NCBI RefSeq assembly: GCF_009769735.1 | Contig: NZ_WSRO01000002.1 | Span: forward strand, 2,232,001-2,296,000 | Direction: 5' to 3' | DNA: 64,000 nucleotides | Source: Streptomyces sp. BA2 | GTDB taxonomy: Bacteria > Actinomycetota > Actinomycetes > Streptomycetales > Streptomycetaceae | Shown: positions 25,241-33,893 of the stretch, piece after piece | How positions within the stretch are numbered: position 1 is the stretch's first letter | Layout: each line of letters opens with the position of its first letter | The notes under the pieces: generated by a model | The model's input: the letters and a program-made list of their open reading frames with translations, nothing else | Told to the model about the DNA's origin: nothing | The model's database searches: none | Translations under genes and position numbers: made by a program

Positions 25241-25276
25241 GGATGTCTGCTCGGATGTCTGCTCGGATGTCTGCTC
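25241..25276. repeat. 12-bp tandem repeat, three copies
   Basis: GGATGTCTGCTC is repeated exactly three times (25241-25252, 25253-25264, 25265-25276) and a decayed copy follows. It lies in the 238-bp gap between the FAD dehydrogenase and DMT transporter starts. Could be an iterated binding site or a slippage product. Confidence 0.8.
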
Positions 25277-25398
25277 GGACACCCCCTCGGATGCCTCGTG
25301 GGGCGGAGCTCCCCGGGGAGGGCTATCGTCGGCCGGGTAGCCGCCAAACCCCCACTTTCTGGCCCGCCTCGAGCCCGTCCCCCGTCTTGAGGTCTGAC

Positions 25399-26295
25399 GT
25401 GTCGGTTCTGGTCCTCGTCCTCTCCGTGTCGGCCGCCTGCTGCCTGGGCTTCGGCTTCGTGTTCCAGCAGCACGCGGCGCAGCGCGCCCCGCTGAGCGAC
25501 TTCCTCTCGCCGCGGCTGCTGCTCGATCTGGTGCGGGTGCCCGAGTGGCTGGGCGGGATCGGGCTCATGGTGTGCGGCATGGTCCTCGGCGCGCTCGCGC
25601 TCGGCCAGGGCGAGATTTCCCTGGTGGAGCCGCTCCTCGCCACGAACCTGATCTTCGCCCTCGCGCTCTCCCGCCATCGGACGAGGCAGTCCTTGGGGCG
25701 TCAGGGCTGGGCGGGGCTCGCGCTGCTCGCGGGCGGGGTCACCGCGTTCATCGTGGCGGGTGAGCCGCGGGGCGGGGACTCCGAGTCCGATCCGCTGCGG
25801 CAGTGGCTGATCATGGGCGTGATGGCGGGCATCGCGATGCTCCTCACGTTGTACGCGAAGGGGTCCCGGCACCGGTTCACCGCCGGGCCCGTGCTCCTTG
25901 GGGTGGCGGCGGGGCTGCTGTACGGCGTGCAGGACGCGTTGACGCGGGTGAGCGGGAAGCGGCTTTCGGAGGAAGGCTGGGTCGCACTGTTCACGGGGTG
26001 GCAGCCGTACGTGGTGCTTGTGCTGGGGGTGACCGGGCTTCTGCTGGTGCAGAGCGCCTTCGAGACGGCACCGCTGCGGATGTCGCTGCCCGCGCTGACC
26101 GCCGCGCAGCCCCTGGCGGGGATCGTGTGCGGGGTGGGGTTCATGGGGGATCAGCTGCGGATGGACGCTGTCGCTTTGACGTGGCAGGTGGTGGGCCTTG
26201 CGGCCATCGTGGGCGGGATCGTGCTGCTGGGATTGCATCCGGCTATGCCGAGGGCCGAGGGCCGATTAGAGGGGCGGGAGGTGGAGGGGCATTAA
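25399..26295 (+). CDS. DMT superfamily transporter
   Basis: 298 aa from GTG at 25399, chosen because TGAGG lies seven bases upstream and the first membrane helix starts at once (VSVLVLVLSVSAACCLGFG). About ten membrane segments in two halves of the drug/metabolite transporter type: GEISLVEPLLATNLIFALAL and LPALTAAQPLAGIVCGVGF are the paired EamA-like cores. The C-terminus (RAEGRLEGREVEGH) is short and hydrophilic. Substrate unknown. The gene ends directly at the second copy of the dispersed repeat. Confidence 0.85.
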   Translation: MSVLVLVLSVSAACCLGFGFVFQQHAAQRAPLSDFLSPRLLLDLVRVPEWLGGIGLMVCGMVLGALALGQGEISLVEPLLATNLIFALALSRHRTRQSLGRQGWAGLALLAGGVTAFIVAGEPRGGDSESDPLRQWLIMGVMAGIAMLLTLYAKGSRHRFTAGPVLLGVAAGLLYGVQDALTRVSGKRLSEEGWVALFTGWQPYVVLVLGVTGLLLVQSAFETAPLRMSLPALTAAQPLAGIVCGVGFMGDQLRMDAVALTWQVVGLAAIVGGIVLLGLHPAMPRAEGRLEGREVEGH

Positions 26296-26538
26296 TTTTC
26301 CCCAACCCCGCCCCTTCCCGAAAACCCGCTCGGCGCGGGGGCCTGCCTGGGGCTCCGCCCCAGACCCCGCACAAGATGTCCTCAAACGCCGGACGGGCTG
26401 GATTTCCAGCCCGTCCGGCGTTTGAGGACGAACTCGGCGGAGCCGGTGATTGACGGCAACCGAGGCCCCCGCGGCAGAGCGGCCCGCGGCGGAGCCGCTA
26501 TGTCACAGCCGGGAAGGGGCGGGGTTGGGGACTGTCTC
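26294..26538. repeat. dispersed nested inverted repeat, copy 2
   Basis: Outer arms: TTTTCCCCAACCCCGCCCC from 26297 faces GGGGCGGGGTTGGGG at about 26515-26530. Inner arms: 26378-26402 and 26405-26429 are perfect 25-bp reverse complements around GTCCTCAAACGCCGGACGGG, followed by AACTCGGCGGAGCCGGTGAT at 26431-26450. It probably ends the DMT transporter transcript. No transposase and no obvious target duplication. Confidence 0.85.
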
Positions 26539-26543
26539 GCTTT

Positions 26544-26565
26544 TAATAATGGCCAGCATTACTAT
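26544..26565. promoter_or_regulatory. palindrome and -10-like element before TetR gene
   Basis: TAATAATG (26544-26551) and CATTACTA (26557-26564) form an imperfect palindrome (7 of 8) around GCCAG. The right arm holds TACTAT (26560-26565), a good -10 box ending 6 bases before the ATG at 26572, so the mRNA would be leaderless and the regulator would shut its own promoter by binding here. Confidence 0.6.
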
Positions 26566-26571
26566 GGCCCC

Positions 26572-27974
<1,403 letters not shown>

Positions 27975-28009
27975 ACTCCCCCGCCGTGCGTTGAGATTGG
28001 ATGGTCGGC

Positions 28010-28546
28010 ATGACGACCAACAGCGTGCCGGTGCCCGACCCCAGTGAAGAGATCCTGTCCATCGTCGACGAGAACGACGAGGTCGTCGGCGAGGCCCCGC
28101 GCGGTGAGGCGTACGCTCGGGGCCTGCGCCACCGTTGCGTGTTCATCCAGGCACGGGACGCCGAAGGCCGCGTCTTCGTGCACCGGCGCACGCCCGTCAA
28201 GCTGGTCTTCCCCTCGATGTACGACATGTTCGTCGGCGGCGTGGTCGGGGCCGGCGAGTCCTACGACGACGCGGCCCTGCGCGAGGCGGAGGAGGAGCTC
28301 GGGGTCCACGGACTGCCGCGCCCCACACCGCTGTTCAAGTTCCTGTACGACGACGGCGCGGGGCACACCTGGTGGTCGTACCTCTATGAGGTGCGCTGCG
28401 ACCTGCCCGTGAGCCCGCAGGCCGAGGAGGTCGCGTGGCACGCCTTCGTCACCGAGGACGAGCTGGCGCGGCGGCTCGGCGAGTGGGACTGGGTGCCGGA
28501 CGGGCTCGCCGCGTACGAACGGCTGCGGGAGTTCCGTGCGGGTTAG
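28010..28546 (+). CDS. NUDIX hydrolase, YfcD-like
   Basis: 178 aa from ATG at 28010 (an ATG at 28001 is in frame; either is possible). The NUDIX box is complete: GVVGAGESYDDAALREAEEELGV fits G-x5-E-x7-REUxEExGU (written here as GVVGAGE then REAEEELGV). N-terminal EEILSIVDENDEVVGEAPRG and CVFIQARDAEGRVFVHRRT resemble YfcD/isopentenyl-isomerase-like NUDIX proteins. Hydrolyses a nucleoside-diphosphate-linked compound; substrate unknown. Starts 35 bp after the SDR gene on the same strand and may be read with it. Confidence 0.88.
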   Translation: MTTNSVPVPDPSEEILSIVDENDEVVGEAPRGEAYARGLRHRCVFIQARDAEGRVFVHRRTPVKLVFPSMYDMFVGGVVGAGESYDDAALREAEEELGVHGLPRPTPLFKFLYDDGAGHTWWSYLYEVRCDLPVSPQAEEVAWHAFVTEDELARRLGEWDWVPDGLAAYERLREFRAG

Positions 28547-28576
28547 TGCGCGTTAGTGCCCGTTAGGGTGCGGCGA

Positions 28577-28969
28577 GTGAGCAACTTCGTACAGACCCTG
28601 CGCCTGTGGTTCGCGCCCGAGCGGATCCGCGACGAGGGCGACACCCCGGACTACCGCTTCTCGCTCGCCAACGAGCGCACCTTCCTCGCCTGGCTGCGCA
28701 CCGCGCTCGCCCTCATCGGCGGCGGCTTCGCGGTGGACCAGTTCCTGCCGGACCTGCGCTGGGGGTGGCGCATCGGGCTCGCCCTCGCCCTGCTCGCCGC
28801 GGGTGTGCTCAGTTCGCTGCGCGCGGTCAACCACTGGGTGCGCTGCGAGCGGGCGATGCGGCGCGGCGATGATCTGCCCGTCTCGCGCTTCCCGACCGTC
28901 CTGAGCCTGGCCGTCGCGGTCGTGGCGCTCGCCATGGTCGTCGTCGTGCTCTTCGGGTGGGAGGGGTGA
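28577..28969 (+). CDS. DUF202 (YidH-like) membrane protein
   Basis: 130 aa from GTG at 28577 with AGGG eight bases before. The family signature YRFSLANERTFLAWLRTALALIGGGFAVD is present in the N-terminal half (here YRFSLANERTFLAWLR then ALIGGG), followed by three membrane helices (about 43-63, 69-87, 104-124). YidH-type proteins are small inner-membrane proteins of unknown role. Overlaps the next DUF202 gene by 4 bp (GTGA). Confidence 0.88.
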   Translation: MSNFVQTLRLWFAPERIRDEGDTPDYRFSLANERTFLAWLRTALALIGGGFAVDQFLPDLRWGWRIGLALALLAAGVLSSLRAVNHWVRCERAMRRGDDLPVSRFPTVLSLAVAVVALAMVVVVLFGWEG

Positions 28970-29298
28970 CGGGCCAGGGCGAGGTGGCCGTCCCCGAGCG
29001 CGATCCGGGGCTGCAGCCTGAGCGCACGAGGCTCGCGTGGCGGCGTACGACCCTGTCCTGCACCGTCGCGGCGGTCCTCGCGGCGCGGGCCGCCCTTCAG
29101 GAGGGAACCACCGCGGTGGCTGTCATCGCCTGCGCCCTCTGCCTGCTCCTGTGGCTCGGCTTCCTGGGCGTCGCGCACCGCAGGATGACCGAACTCGCGG
29201 CCAGCAGCAGGCCGGTCCGGCTCCCGGCGCGGGCCGCGGCGACGGCAGCGCTGTGCACGATGGCGCTCGCGGCGTGCGCGACGGCCATGGTGTTCTGA
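28966..29298 (+). CDS. second DUF202 membrane protein
   Basis: 110 aa from GTG at 28966, overlapping the previous stop. LQPERTRLAWRRTTLSCTVA is the DUF202 signature, with three membrane helices (about 27-47, 49-71, 89-109). The pair of one longer YidH-like and one shorter DUF202 protein in a coupled operon is common in actinobacteria and suggests a heteromeric membrane complex; function unknown. Confidence 0.87.
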   Translation: MTGQGEVAVPERDPGLQPERTRLAWRRTTLSCTVAAVLAARAALQEGTTAVAVIACALCLLLWLGFLGVAHRRMTELAASSRPVRLPARAAATAALCTMALAACATAMVF

Positions 29299-29327
29299 AC
29301 GCCCCGCCCCTCCGGGAAACGCCGCCC

Positions 29328-30284
29328 TCAGTGCCTGGAGGACCCGTCCTCGGCCGCCCAGTCAACGGTGACGACGATCTTGCCCCGGGTGCGGCCCTCC
29401 GCGTTCAGGCGGTACGCGTCCGCCGCCTTCTCCAGCGGGAACGTCTCCGAGACATGGACCGTGACGACGTCCTGCTCCACGAGCTGCGTCAGGCGCTGGA
29501 GATCGTCGGCGTCAGGACGTACGAAGCAGTAGTGGCCGCCGAGGCCGATCACCGCGCCGTCCGCGATCGACGCGAGACGCCCTTCCGGTGCGAGGAGTTC
29601 GGCGGACACCTTGAGGGTGTCGCCGCCGACCGTGTCGAAGGCGGCGTCCACCCCCTCCGGCGCGAGGGCTCGTACCCGCTCGGCCAGACCGTCTCCGTGG
29701 GCGACCGGTTCCGCGCCGAGTTCGCGCAGGAAGTCGTGGTTGCGCTCGCTCGCTGTGCCGATGACGCGGGCGCCCGCGTGCCGGGCCAGCTGGACGGCGA
29801 TCGAGCCGACGCCGCCGGCCGCCGCGTGCACGAGAACGACGTCGCCCTCCGTCACCGCGAGCGTCTTGACGATCACCTGATAGGCGGTGAGCCCGGCGAG
29901 CGGCAGGCCGGAGGCCTCCTCGAAGGTGAGGTTCCGCGGCTTGCGGGCCAGGGTGCGCACGGGGGCGGCGACGTACTCGGCGAAGGTGCCGCGCGAGAGG
30001 AAGTCCTCGCGTACGTAGCCGATGACCTCGTCCCCCACCACGTACTCCGGGACGGAGGCGCCCGGCTGCACCACGACGCCAGCGACGTCCCAGCCCGGGA
30101 TCACCGGATAGACGGGGTCGAGGATGGCGTCGAGGTGCCCGCCCATGCACTTCCAGTCGACGGGGTTCACCGACGCGGCGCGGACTTTCACCAGGACGGA
30201 GTCGGGGCCGACCTTGGGGTCGCGCACATCTCCGTACTCGAGGACTTCGGGACCGCCGTACCGGCGGTAGCTGATCGCCTTCAT
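29328..30284 (-). CDS. NADP-dependent oxidoreductase, quinone oxidoreductase-like (MDR)
   Basis: 318 aa from ATG at 30284 (MKAISYRRYGGPEVL). No zinc ligands; typical of the zeta-crystallin/quinone reductase group of medium-chain dehydrogenases: VRAASVNPVDWKCMGG, LPLAGLTAYQVI, and the NADPH motif VLVHAAAGGVGSIAVQLARH. Likely reduces quinones or alpha,beta-unsaturated carbonyls with NADPH in the cytosol. Single gene, convergent with the DUF202 pair. Confidence 0.9.
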   Translation of the reverse strand: MKAISYRRYGGPEVLEYGDVRDPKVGPDSVLVKVRAASVNPVDWKCMGGHLDAILDPVYPVIPGWDVAGVVVQPGASVPEYVVGDEVIGYVREDFLSRGTFAEYVAAPVRTLARKPRNLTFEEASGLPLAGLTAYQVIVKTLAVTEGDVVLVHAAAGGVGSIAVQLARHAGARVIGTASERNHDFLRELGAEPVAHGDGLAERVRALAPEGVDAAFDTVGGDTLKVSAELLAPEGRLASIADGAVIGLGGHYCFVRPDADDLQRLTQLVEQDVVTVHVSETFPLEKAADAYRLNAEGRTRGKIVVTVDWAAEDGSSRH

Positions 30285-30488
30285 GGGGTCGGCTTCATGG
30301 GAGTGCCTTCGTGGGAGCGCCCCTGTGGGGCAAAGGTGCGGTGGTGGTCCAGGGGTCAGGTGTGGGGCGGTGGGGATGCAAGGGTGGCGCAGTGGTGGAA
30401 ACATCAAGAAGGCTTCCATATCCCCACCAAAGGGGCATCGAGTACTAGCCTGAGAGGGTCACTCCCTCCCACAGAAGGTGCACACGCC

Positions 30489-30785
30489 ATGACCACGCTC
30501 CACCACGAACACCCGGTGCACGACCACATCCACGGCCCGGCCTGCGGCCACACGGAGGTACCGCACGGCGACCACGTCGACTACGCGCACGACGGGCACA
30601 TGCACCGCCTGCACTCCGAGCACTACGACGAGTGCGAGCCCGGCAGCCATGTCGTCCACGAGGGTCACGACCACCGGCACGGCGAGGGCTGCGGGCACAG
30701 TTCGGTGCTGCACGGCGACCACGTCGACTACGTCCACGACGGTCACCGGCACGCGGAGCACGACGGCCACTGGGACGACCACTGA
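30489..30785 (+). CDS. histidine-rich protein, probable metal buffer
   Basis: 98 aa from ATG at 30489, preceded by AGAAGG. About 28 of 98 residues are His, with 12 or more Asp. Two copies of a module can be aligned: CGHTEVPHGDHVDYAHDGHM (about 19-38) and CGHSSVLHGDHVDYVHDGHR (about 68-87). Three Cys only, and no signal peptide or membrane segment. Such composition binds Zn, Ni or Cu; a cytosolic zinc or nickel store is the simplest reading. A short inverted repeat (TGGAA at about 30397, TTCCA at about 30415) lies upstream but is not a clear Zur box. No metal transporter is adjacent. Confidence 0.8.
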   Translation: MTTLHHEHPVHDHIHGPACGHTEVPHGDHVDYAHDGHMHRLHSEHYDECEPGSHVVHEGHDHRHGEGCGHSSVLHGDHVDYVHDGHRHAEHDGHWDDH

Positions 30786-30929
30786 GGCACCGGAACCACA
30801 CCGCGAGGCACCGCCTCGGCCGACTTCCCCCGCACGGGCGCCAACTGGCAGTCTGTGGCGGGGGATCGGCTTGTGCGGGCATCTTCGCGCCATAGCGATT
30901 CTGATCACGTTCCCACTGCGCTCTGGACG

Positions 30930-30949
30930 ACATACCGACTGGTCGGCAT
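30930..30949. promoter_or_regulatory. TetR-type operator, copy A1
   Basis: ACATACCGACTGGTCGGCAT is a near-palindrome around ACTGGT. It lies 61 bp before the phosphotransferase gene. The 14-nt core ACATACCGACTGGT recurs on the other strand at 36404-36421 and a variant at 55585-55604. The rest of 30786-31009 shows nothing else I can name. Confidence 0.75.
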
Positions 30950-31009
30950 CATGAACGTCAGCGCGACGCCGCGCGGCATTCGACGACGACCGTCCGACCA
31001 GGAGCGAAG

Positions 31010-32041
31010 ATGAGCTCAGACCATCCACCCGGCCTCGATCTCGACCAGTTGCGCGGCCATCTGGACCGCGAGCGGCCGGGCCTCGTGGGCGGACCGCTCA
31101 CCGCCCGGCTGATCGAGGGCGGCCGGTCGAACCTCACGTACGCCGTGACGGACGGCACCACACGCTGGGTCGTACGCCGTCCACCCCTCGGGCACGTGCT
31201 CGCCACCGCGCACGACATGAAGCGCGAGCACCGGGTGATCAGCGCGCTGCACGGGACCGACGTGCCCGTGCCCGAGCCCTTGCTGCTCTGCGAGGACGAC
31301 TCCGTGATCGGCGCGCCCTTCTACGTCATGGACTTCGTGGACGGCACGCCCTACCGCACCGCCGAGGAGCTGGCACCGCTGGGCGCCGAGCGCACCCGTG
31401 CGGCGGTCATCGGCCTCGTCGACACCCTCGTCGACCTGCACTCCGTGGACCCGGAAGCGGTCGGCCTCGGTGACTTCGGGCGGCCCGACGGCTTCCTCGA
31501 CCGGCAGCTGCGCCGCTGGGGCAAGCAGCTCGACGCCTCACGCAACCGCGACCTGGCGGGGATCGACGAGCTGCACGCCGCCCTGGGACGACAGCTGCCC
31601 GTCTCCCCCGCGCCCACCGTCGTGCACGGCGACTACCGGCTCGACAACGTCCTGATCGGCGATGACGACCGGATCAAGGCGATCCTCGACTGGGAGATGT
31701 CCACCCTCGGCGATCCGCTCACCGACCTGGGGCTGCTCGTCATGTACAGCACCCGGCTCGAACTGCCCGACTCCCCCATCAGCACCACCGCGGGCGCGCC
31801 AGGGCACCCGGAGGCCGCCGAGCTGATCGAGCGGTACGCCGCGCGCTCGGGGCGCGATGTCTCCGCGGTCGCCTGGTACACGGCGTTCGCGTGGTTCAAG
31901 CTCGCCGTGATCCTGGAGGGCATCCACTACCGGTACACGCTCGGCCAGACGGTCGGCGCGGGCTTCGACCGCATCGGGGAACTGGTCCCCGTCTTCATCG
32001 AGCACGGCCTCACCACCCTCCAAGGACGACAGGAAGGCTGA
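31010..32041 (+). CDS. phosphotransferase, ACAD10/11 kinase-domain type (LvaA-like)
   Basis: 343 aa. An APH/ChoK-fold kinase: RLIEGGRSNLTYAVTDG (Gly-rich loop region), VVRRPPLG, the catalytic VVHGDYRLDNVLI (Brenner HGDxxxxN) and ILDWEMSTLGDPLTDLG (the DxD magnesium site). This subgroup pairs with an acyl-CoA dehydrogenase, as in human ACAD10/11 and bacterial LvaA, where it phosphorylates the 4-hydroxyl of a 4-hydroxyacyl-CoA. The next gene, 7 bp on, is that dehydrogenase. SD GGAGCGAAG. Probably controlled through the operator at 30930. Confidence 0.9.
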   Translation: MSSDHPPGLDLDQLRGHLDRERPGLVGGPLTARLIEGGRSNLTYAVTDGTTRWVVRRPPLGHVLATAHDMKREHRVISALHGTDVPVPEPLLLCEDDSVIGAPFYVMDFVDGTPYRTAEELAPLGAERTRAAVIGLVDTLVDLHSVDPEAVGLGDFGRPDGFLDRQLRRWGKQLDASRNRDLAGIDELHAALGRQLPVSPAPTVVHGDYRLDNVLIGDDDRIKAILDWEMSTLGDPLTDLGLLVMYSTRLELPDSPISTTAGAPGHPEAAELIERYAARSGRDVSAVAWYTAFAWFKLAVILEGIHYRYTLGQTVGAGFDRIGELVPVFIEHGLTTLQGRQEG

Positions 32042-32048
32042 GACAGCC

Positions 32049-33263
32049 ATGGACTTCGCATTCGACGCCCGCACCGAGGAGCTGCGCGACCGGCTCCTCA
32101 CCTTCATGGACGAGCACGTCTACCCGGCGGAGGAGGTCGCCGAGGAGCAGCGCGCCCGGCTCGCGTCGCCCTGGGACACCCCGGCGATCGTGGGTGAACT
32201 GAAGGCCGAGGCCCGCAAGCAGGGCCTGTGGAATCTCTTCTTGCCGGACGCCGAGCACGGCGCCGGGCTCACCAACCTCCAGTACGCCCCGCTCGCCGAA
32301 ATCACCGGCCGCTCCCCGCACTTGGCGCCCACCGCGCTGAACTGCGCGGCCCCGGACACCGGCAACATGGAGGTCCTCGCCCAATTCGGCAACGACGAGC
32401 AGAAGAAGCGCTGGCTGGAGCCCCTGCTCGCCGGTGAGATCCGCTCGGCGTTCGCGATGACCGAGCCCGAGGTGGCCTCGTCCGACGCCACGAACATCAC
32501 CACGCTCATCGAGCGCGACGGCGACGAGTACGTGATCACCGGACGCAAGTGGTACATCTCCGGGGCGATGAACCCGGACTGCCAGATCTTCATCCTGATG
32601 GGCAAGACGGACCCCGAGGGCTCCGACCCGCGCCGCCAGCAGTCCATGGTGCTCGTGCCGCGCGACACCCCCGGTGTCGAAGTACGGCGCGCGATGCAGG
32701 TCTACGGCTACGAGGACCACTCCCACGGAGGGCACGCCGAGGTCGTCTTCGACCGGGCCCGGGTCCCCGTGAGCAACCTGGTCGGCGAGGAGGGCGGCGG
32801 CTTCGCCATCGCCCAGGCGCGCCTGGGTCCCGGCCGCATCCACCACTGCATGCGCCTCATCGGCATGGCCGAGCGTGCGATCGAGCTGATGTGTCAGCGG
32901 GCGGTGGCGCGTACCGCCTTCGGCAAGCCGCTCGCACAGCAGGGCGTCGTCCAGGAGTGGATCGCGGACGCCCGGGTCGCGGTGGAGCAGCTGCGGCTGC
33001 TCGTCCTGAAGACGGCGTGGCTGATGGACACCGTGGGCAACAAGGGCGCGCACACGGAGATCCAGTCCATCAAGATCGCCACCCCGCGGACGGTCGTCGA
33101 CATCCTCGACCAGGCCGTGCAGCTGCACGGCGCGGGTGGAGTGAGTCAGGACTTCCCGCTCGCCGAACTGTGGGCGGCGGCGAGGACGCTGCGCTTGGCT
33201 GACGGGCCCGATGAGGTGCACCAGCGGTCGCTGGCCCGGCGGGAGCTGAAGAAGTACCTGTAG
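32049..33263 (+). CDS. acyl-CoA dehydrogenase, ACAD10/11 type
   Basis: 404 aa. Acyl-CoA dehydrogenase fold with AFAMTEPEVASSDATN (FAD and substrate contact), WYISGAMNPDCQIFILMGKT, LGPGRIHHCMRLIG and the C-terminal QLHGAGGVSQDFPLAELWA. The features NPDCQIFILMGKTDP and GRIHHCMR are those of the ACAD10/11 group. In that pathway the dehydrogenase handles the 4-phosphoryloxyacyl-CoA made by the upstream kinase, eliminating phosphate on the way to a 3-hydroxy or enoyl-CoA. So the pair probably degrades 4-hydroxy acids, which includes gamma-lactone-derived acids. Convergent with the TetR gene 10 bp beyond. Confidence 0.9.
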   Translation: MDFAFDARTEELRDRLLTFMDEHVYPAEEVAEEQRARLASPWDTPAIVGELKAEARKQGLWNLFLPDAEHGAGLTNLQYAPLAEITGRSPHLAPTALNCAAPDTGNMEVLAQFGNDEQKKRWLEPLLAGEIRSAFAMTEPEVASSDATNITTLIERDGDEYVITGRKWYISGAMNPDCQIFILMGKTDPEGSDPRRQQSMVLVPRDTPGVEVRRAMQVYGYEDHSHGGHAEVVFDRARVPVSNLVGEEGGGFAIAQARLGPGRIHHCMRLIGMAERAIELMCQRAVARTAFGKPLAQQGVVQEWIADARVAVEQLRLLVLKTAWLMDTVGNKGAHTEIQSIKIATPRTVVDILDQAVQLHGAGGVSQDFPLAELWAAARTLRLADGPDEVHQRSLARRELKKYL

Positions 33264-33273
33264 CTACGGGAGA

Positions 33274-33876
33274 TTACGGCCGCAGCGCCCTCAGCAGCAG
33301 GTCCGCCAAGTGGTCGGCGACCTGCTGCGGGGTGAGCGGGCCGTTCGGGCGGTACCAGGTGGACAGGTGGTGGACCGAGCCGAAGTGGTAGTCCACCACC
33401 AGGTCCGCGGGCGTCGCCTTGGAGAAGACGCCGGCCTCCTGGCCCTCCTCGATCAGCGCGCGGAACCGCTCGTGGTACCGGCGGCGCTCGGACCGAACCT
33501 GCTTGTTCTTCTCCGGGCTCAGGTGGTGCATGGAGCGGAAGAAGATCGAGGCGTCGTCGAGATTGTCGATCGTCGTGACGACCACGTCCGCCGCCACGTC
33601 CCGCACCCGCTGCTCGACGGGGGCGTCGGCGTCCGCGAAGGCGTCCAGGCGCTCCTGCTGTACGCGCAGGACGCGGGCGTACACCTCGTGCAGGAGGTCG
33701 TCCTTGGATCCGAAGTAGTGGTAGAGCGCGCCCTTGGTGACGCCTGCCGACTCCACGATCTCCTGCACCGACGTGCGGTCGTAGCCGCGGTCGGCGAAGA
33801 GCCGTGTGGCGGCGGCGAGCAGCCGCTGAGGGACGGGCGTGCCGTCACCGTCCGTCGTCCTGGCCACTGCCGCCAC
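33274..33876 (-). CDS. TetR family regulator of the acyl-CoA module
   Basis: 200 aa from GTG at 33876, with AAAGG four bases before. HTH: VPQRLLAAATRLFADRGYDR, TSVQEIVESAGVTKGALYHYFGSKDDLLHEV. The C-terminal domain with PADLVVDYHFGSVHHLSTWYR is of the type seen in fatty-acid regulators. Only 17 bp separate it from the stop of the acyl-CoA synthetase, so it is the last gene of the SDR-synthetase-TetR operon, whose promoter carries operator A2. It most likely represses its own operon and the kinase/dehydrogenase pair via A1. Confidence 0.9.
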   Translation of the reverse strand: MAAVARTTDGDGTPVPQRLLAAATRLFADRGYDRTSVQEIVESAGVTKGALYHYFGSKDDLLHEVYARVLRVQQERLDAFADADAPVEQRVRDVAADVVVTTIDNLDDASIFFRSMHHLSPEKNKQVRSERRRYHERFRALIEEGQEAGVFSKATPADLVVDYHFGSVHHLSTWYRPNGPLTPQQVADHLADLLLRALRP

Positions 33877-33893
33877 CTGCCTTTCGAATACCG

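Noticed and set aside
25241..25276. Short regular repeats as a CRISPR array
   Set aside because: The 12-base units are directly adjacent with no spacers, and no cas genes are present.
26294..26538. Nested inverted repeat as an insertion sequence
   Set aside because: No transposase frame inside and no target duplication seen; better described as a dispersed non-coding repeat.
26422..26571. N-terminal extension of the TetR protein through the repeat
   Set aside because: The extra 50 codons are repeat sequence (the MRTNSAEPVID peptide appears at several unrelated frames), and a good -10 box lies right before the internal ATG at 26572.
30390..30420. Zur box before the histidine-rich protein gene
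   Set aside because: Only a short TGGAA/TTCCA inverted repeat is visible, which does not fit the streptomycete Zur consensus I know.
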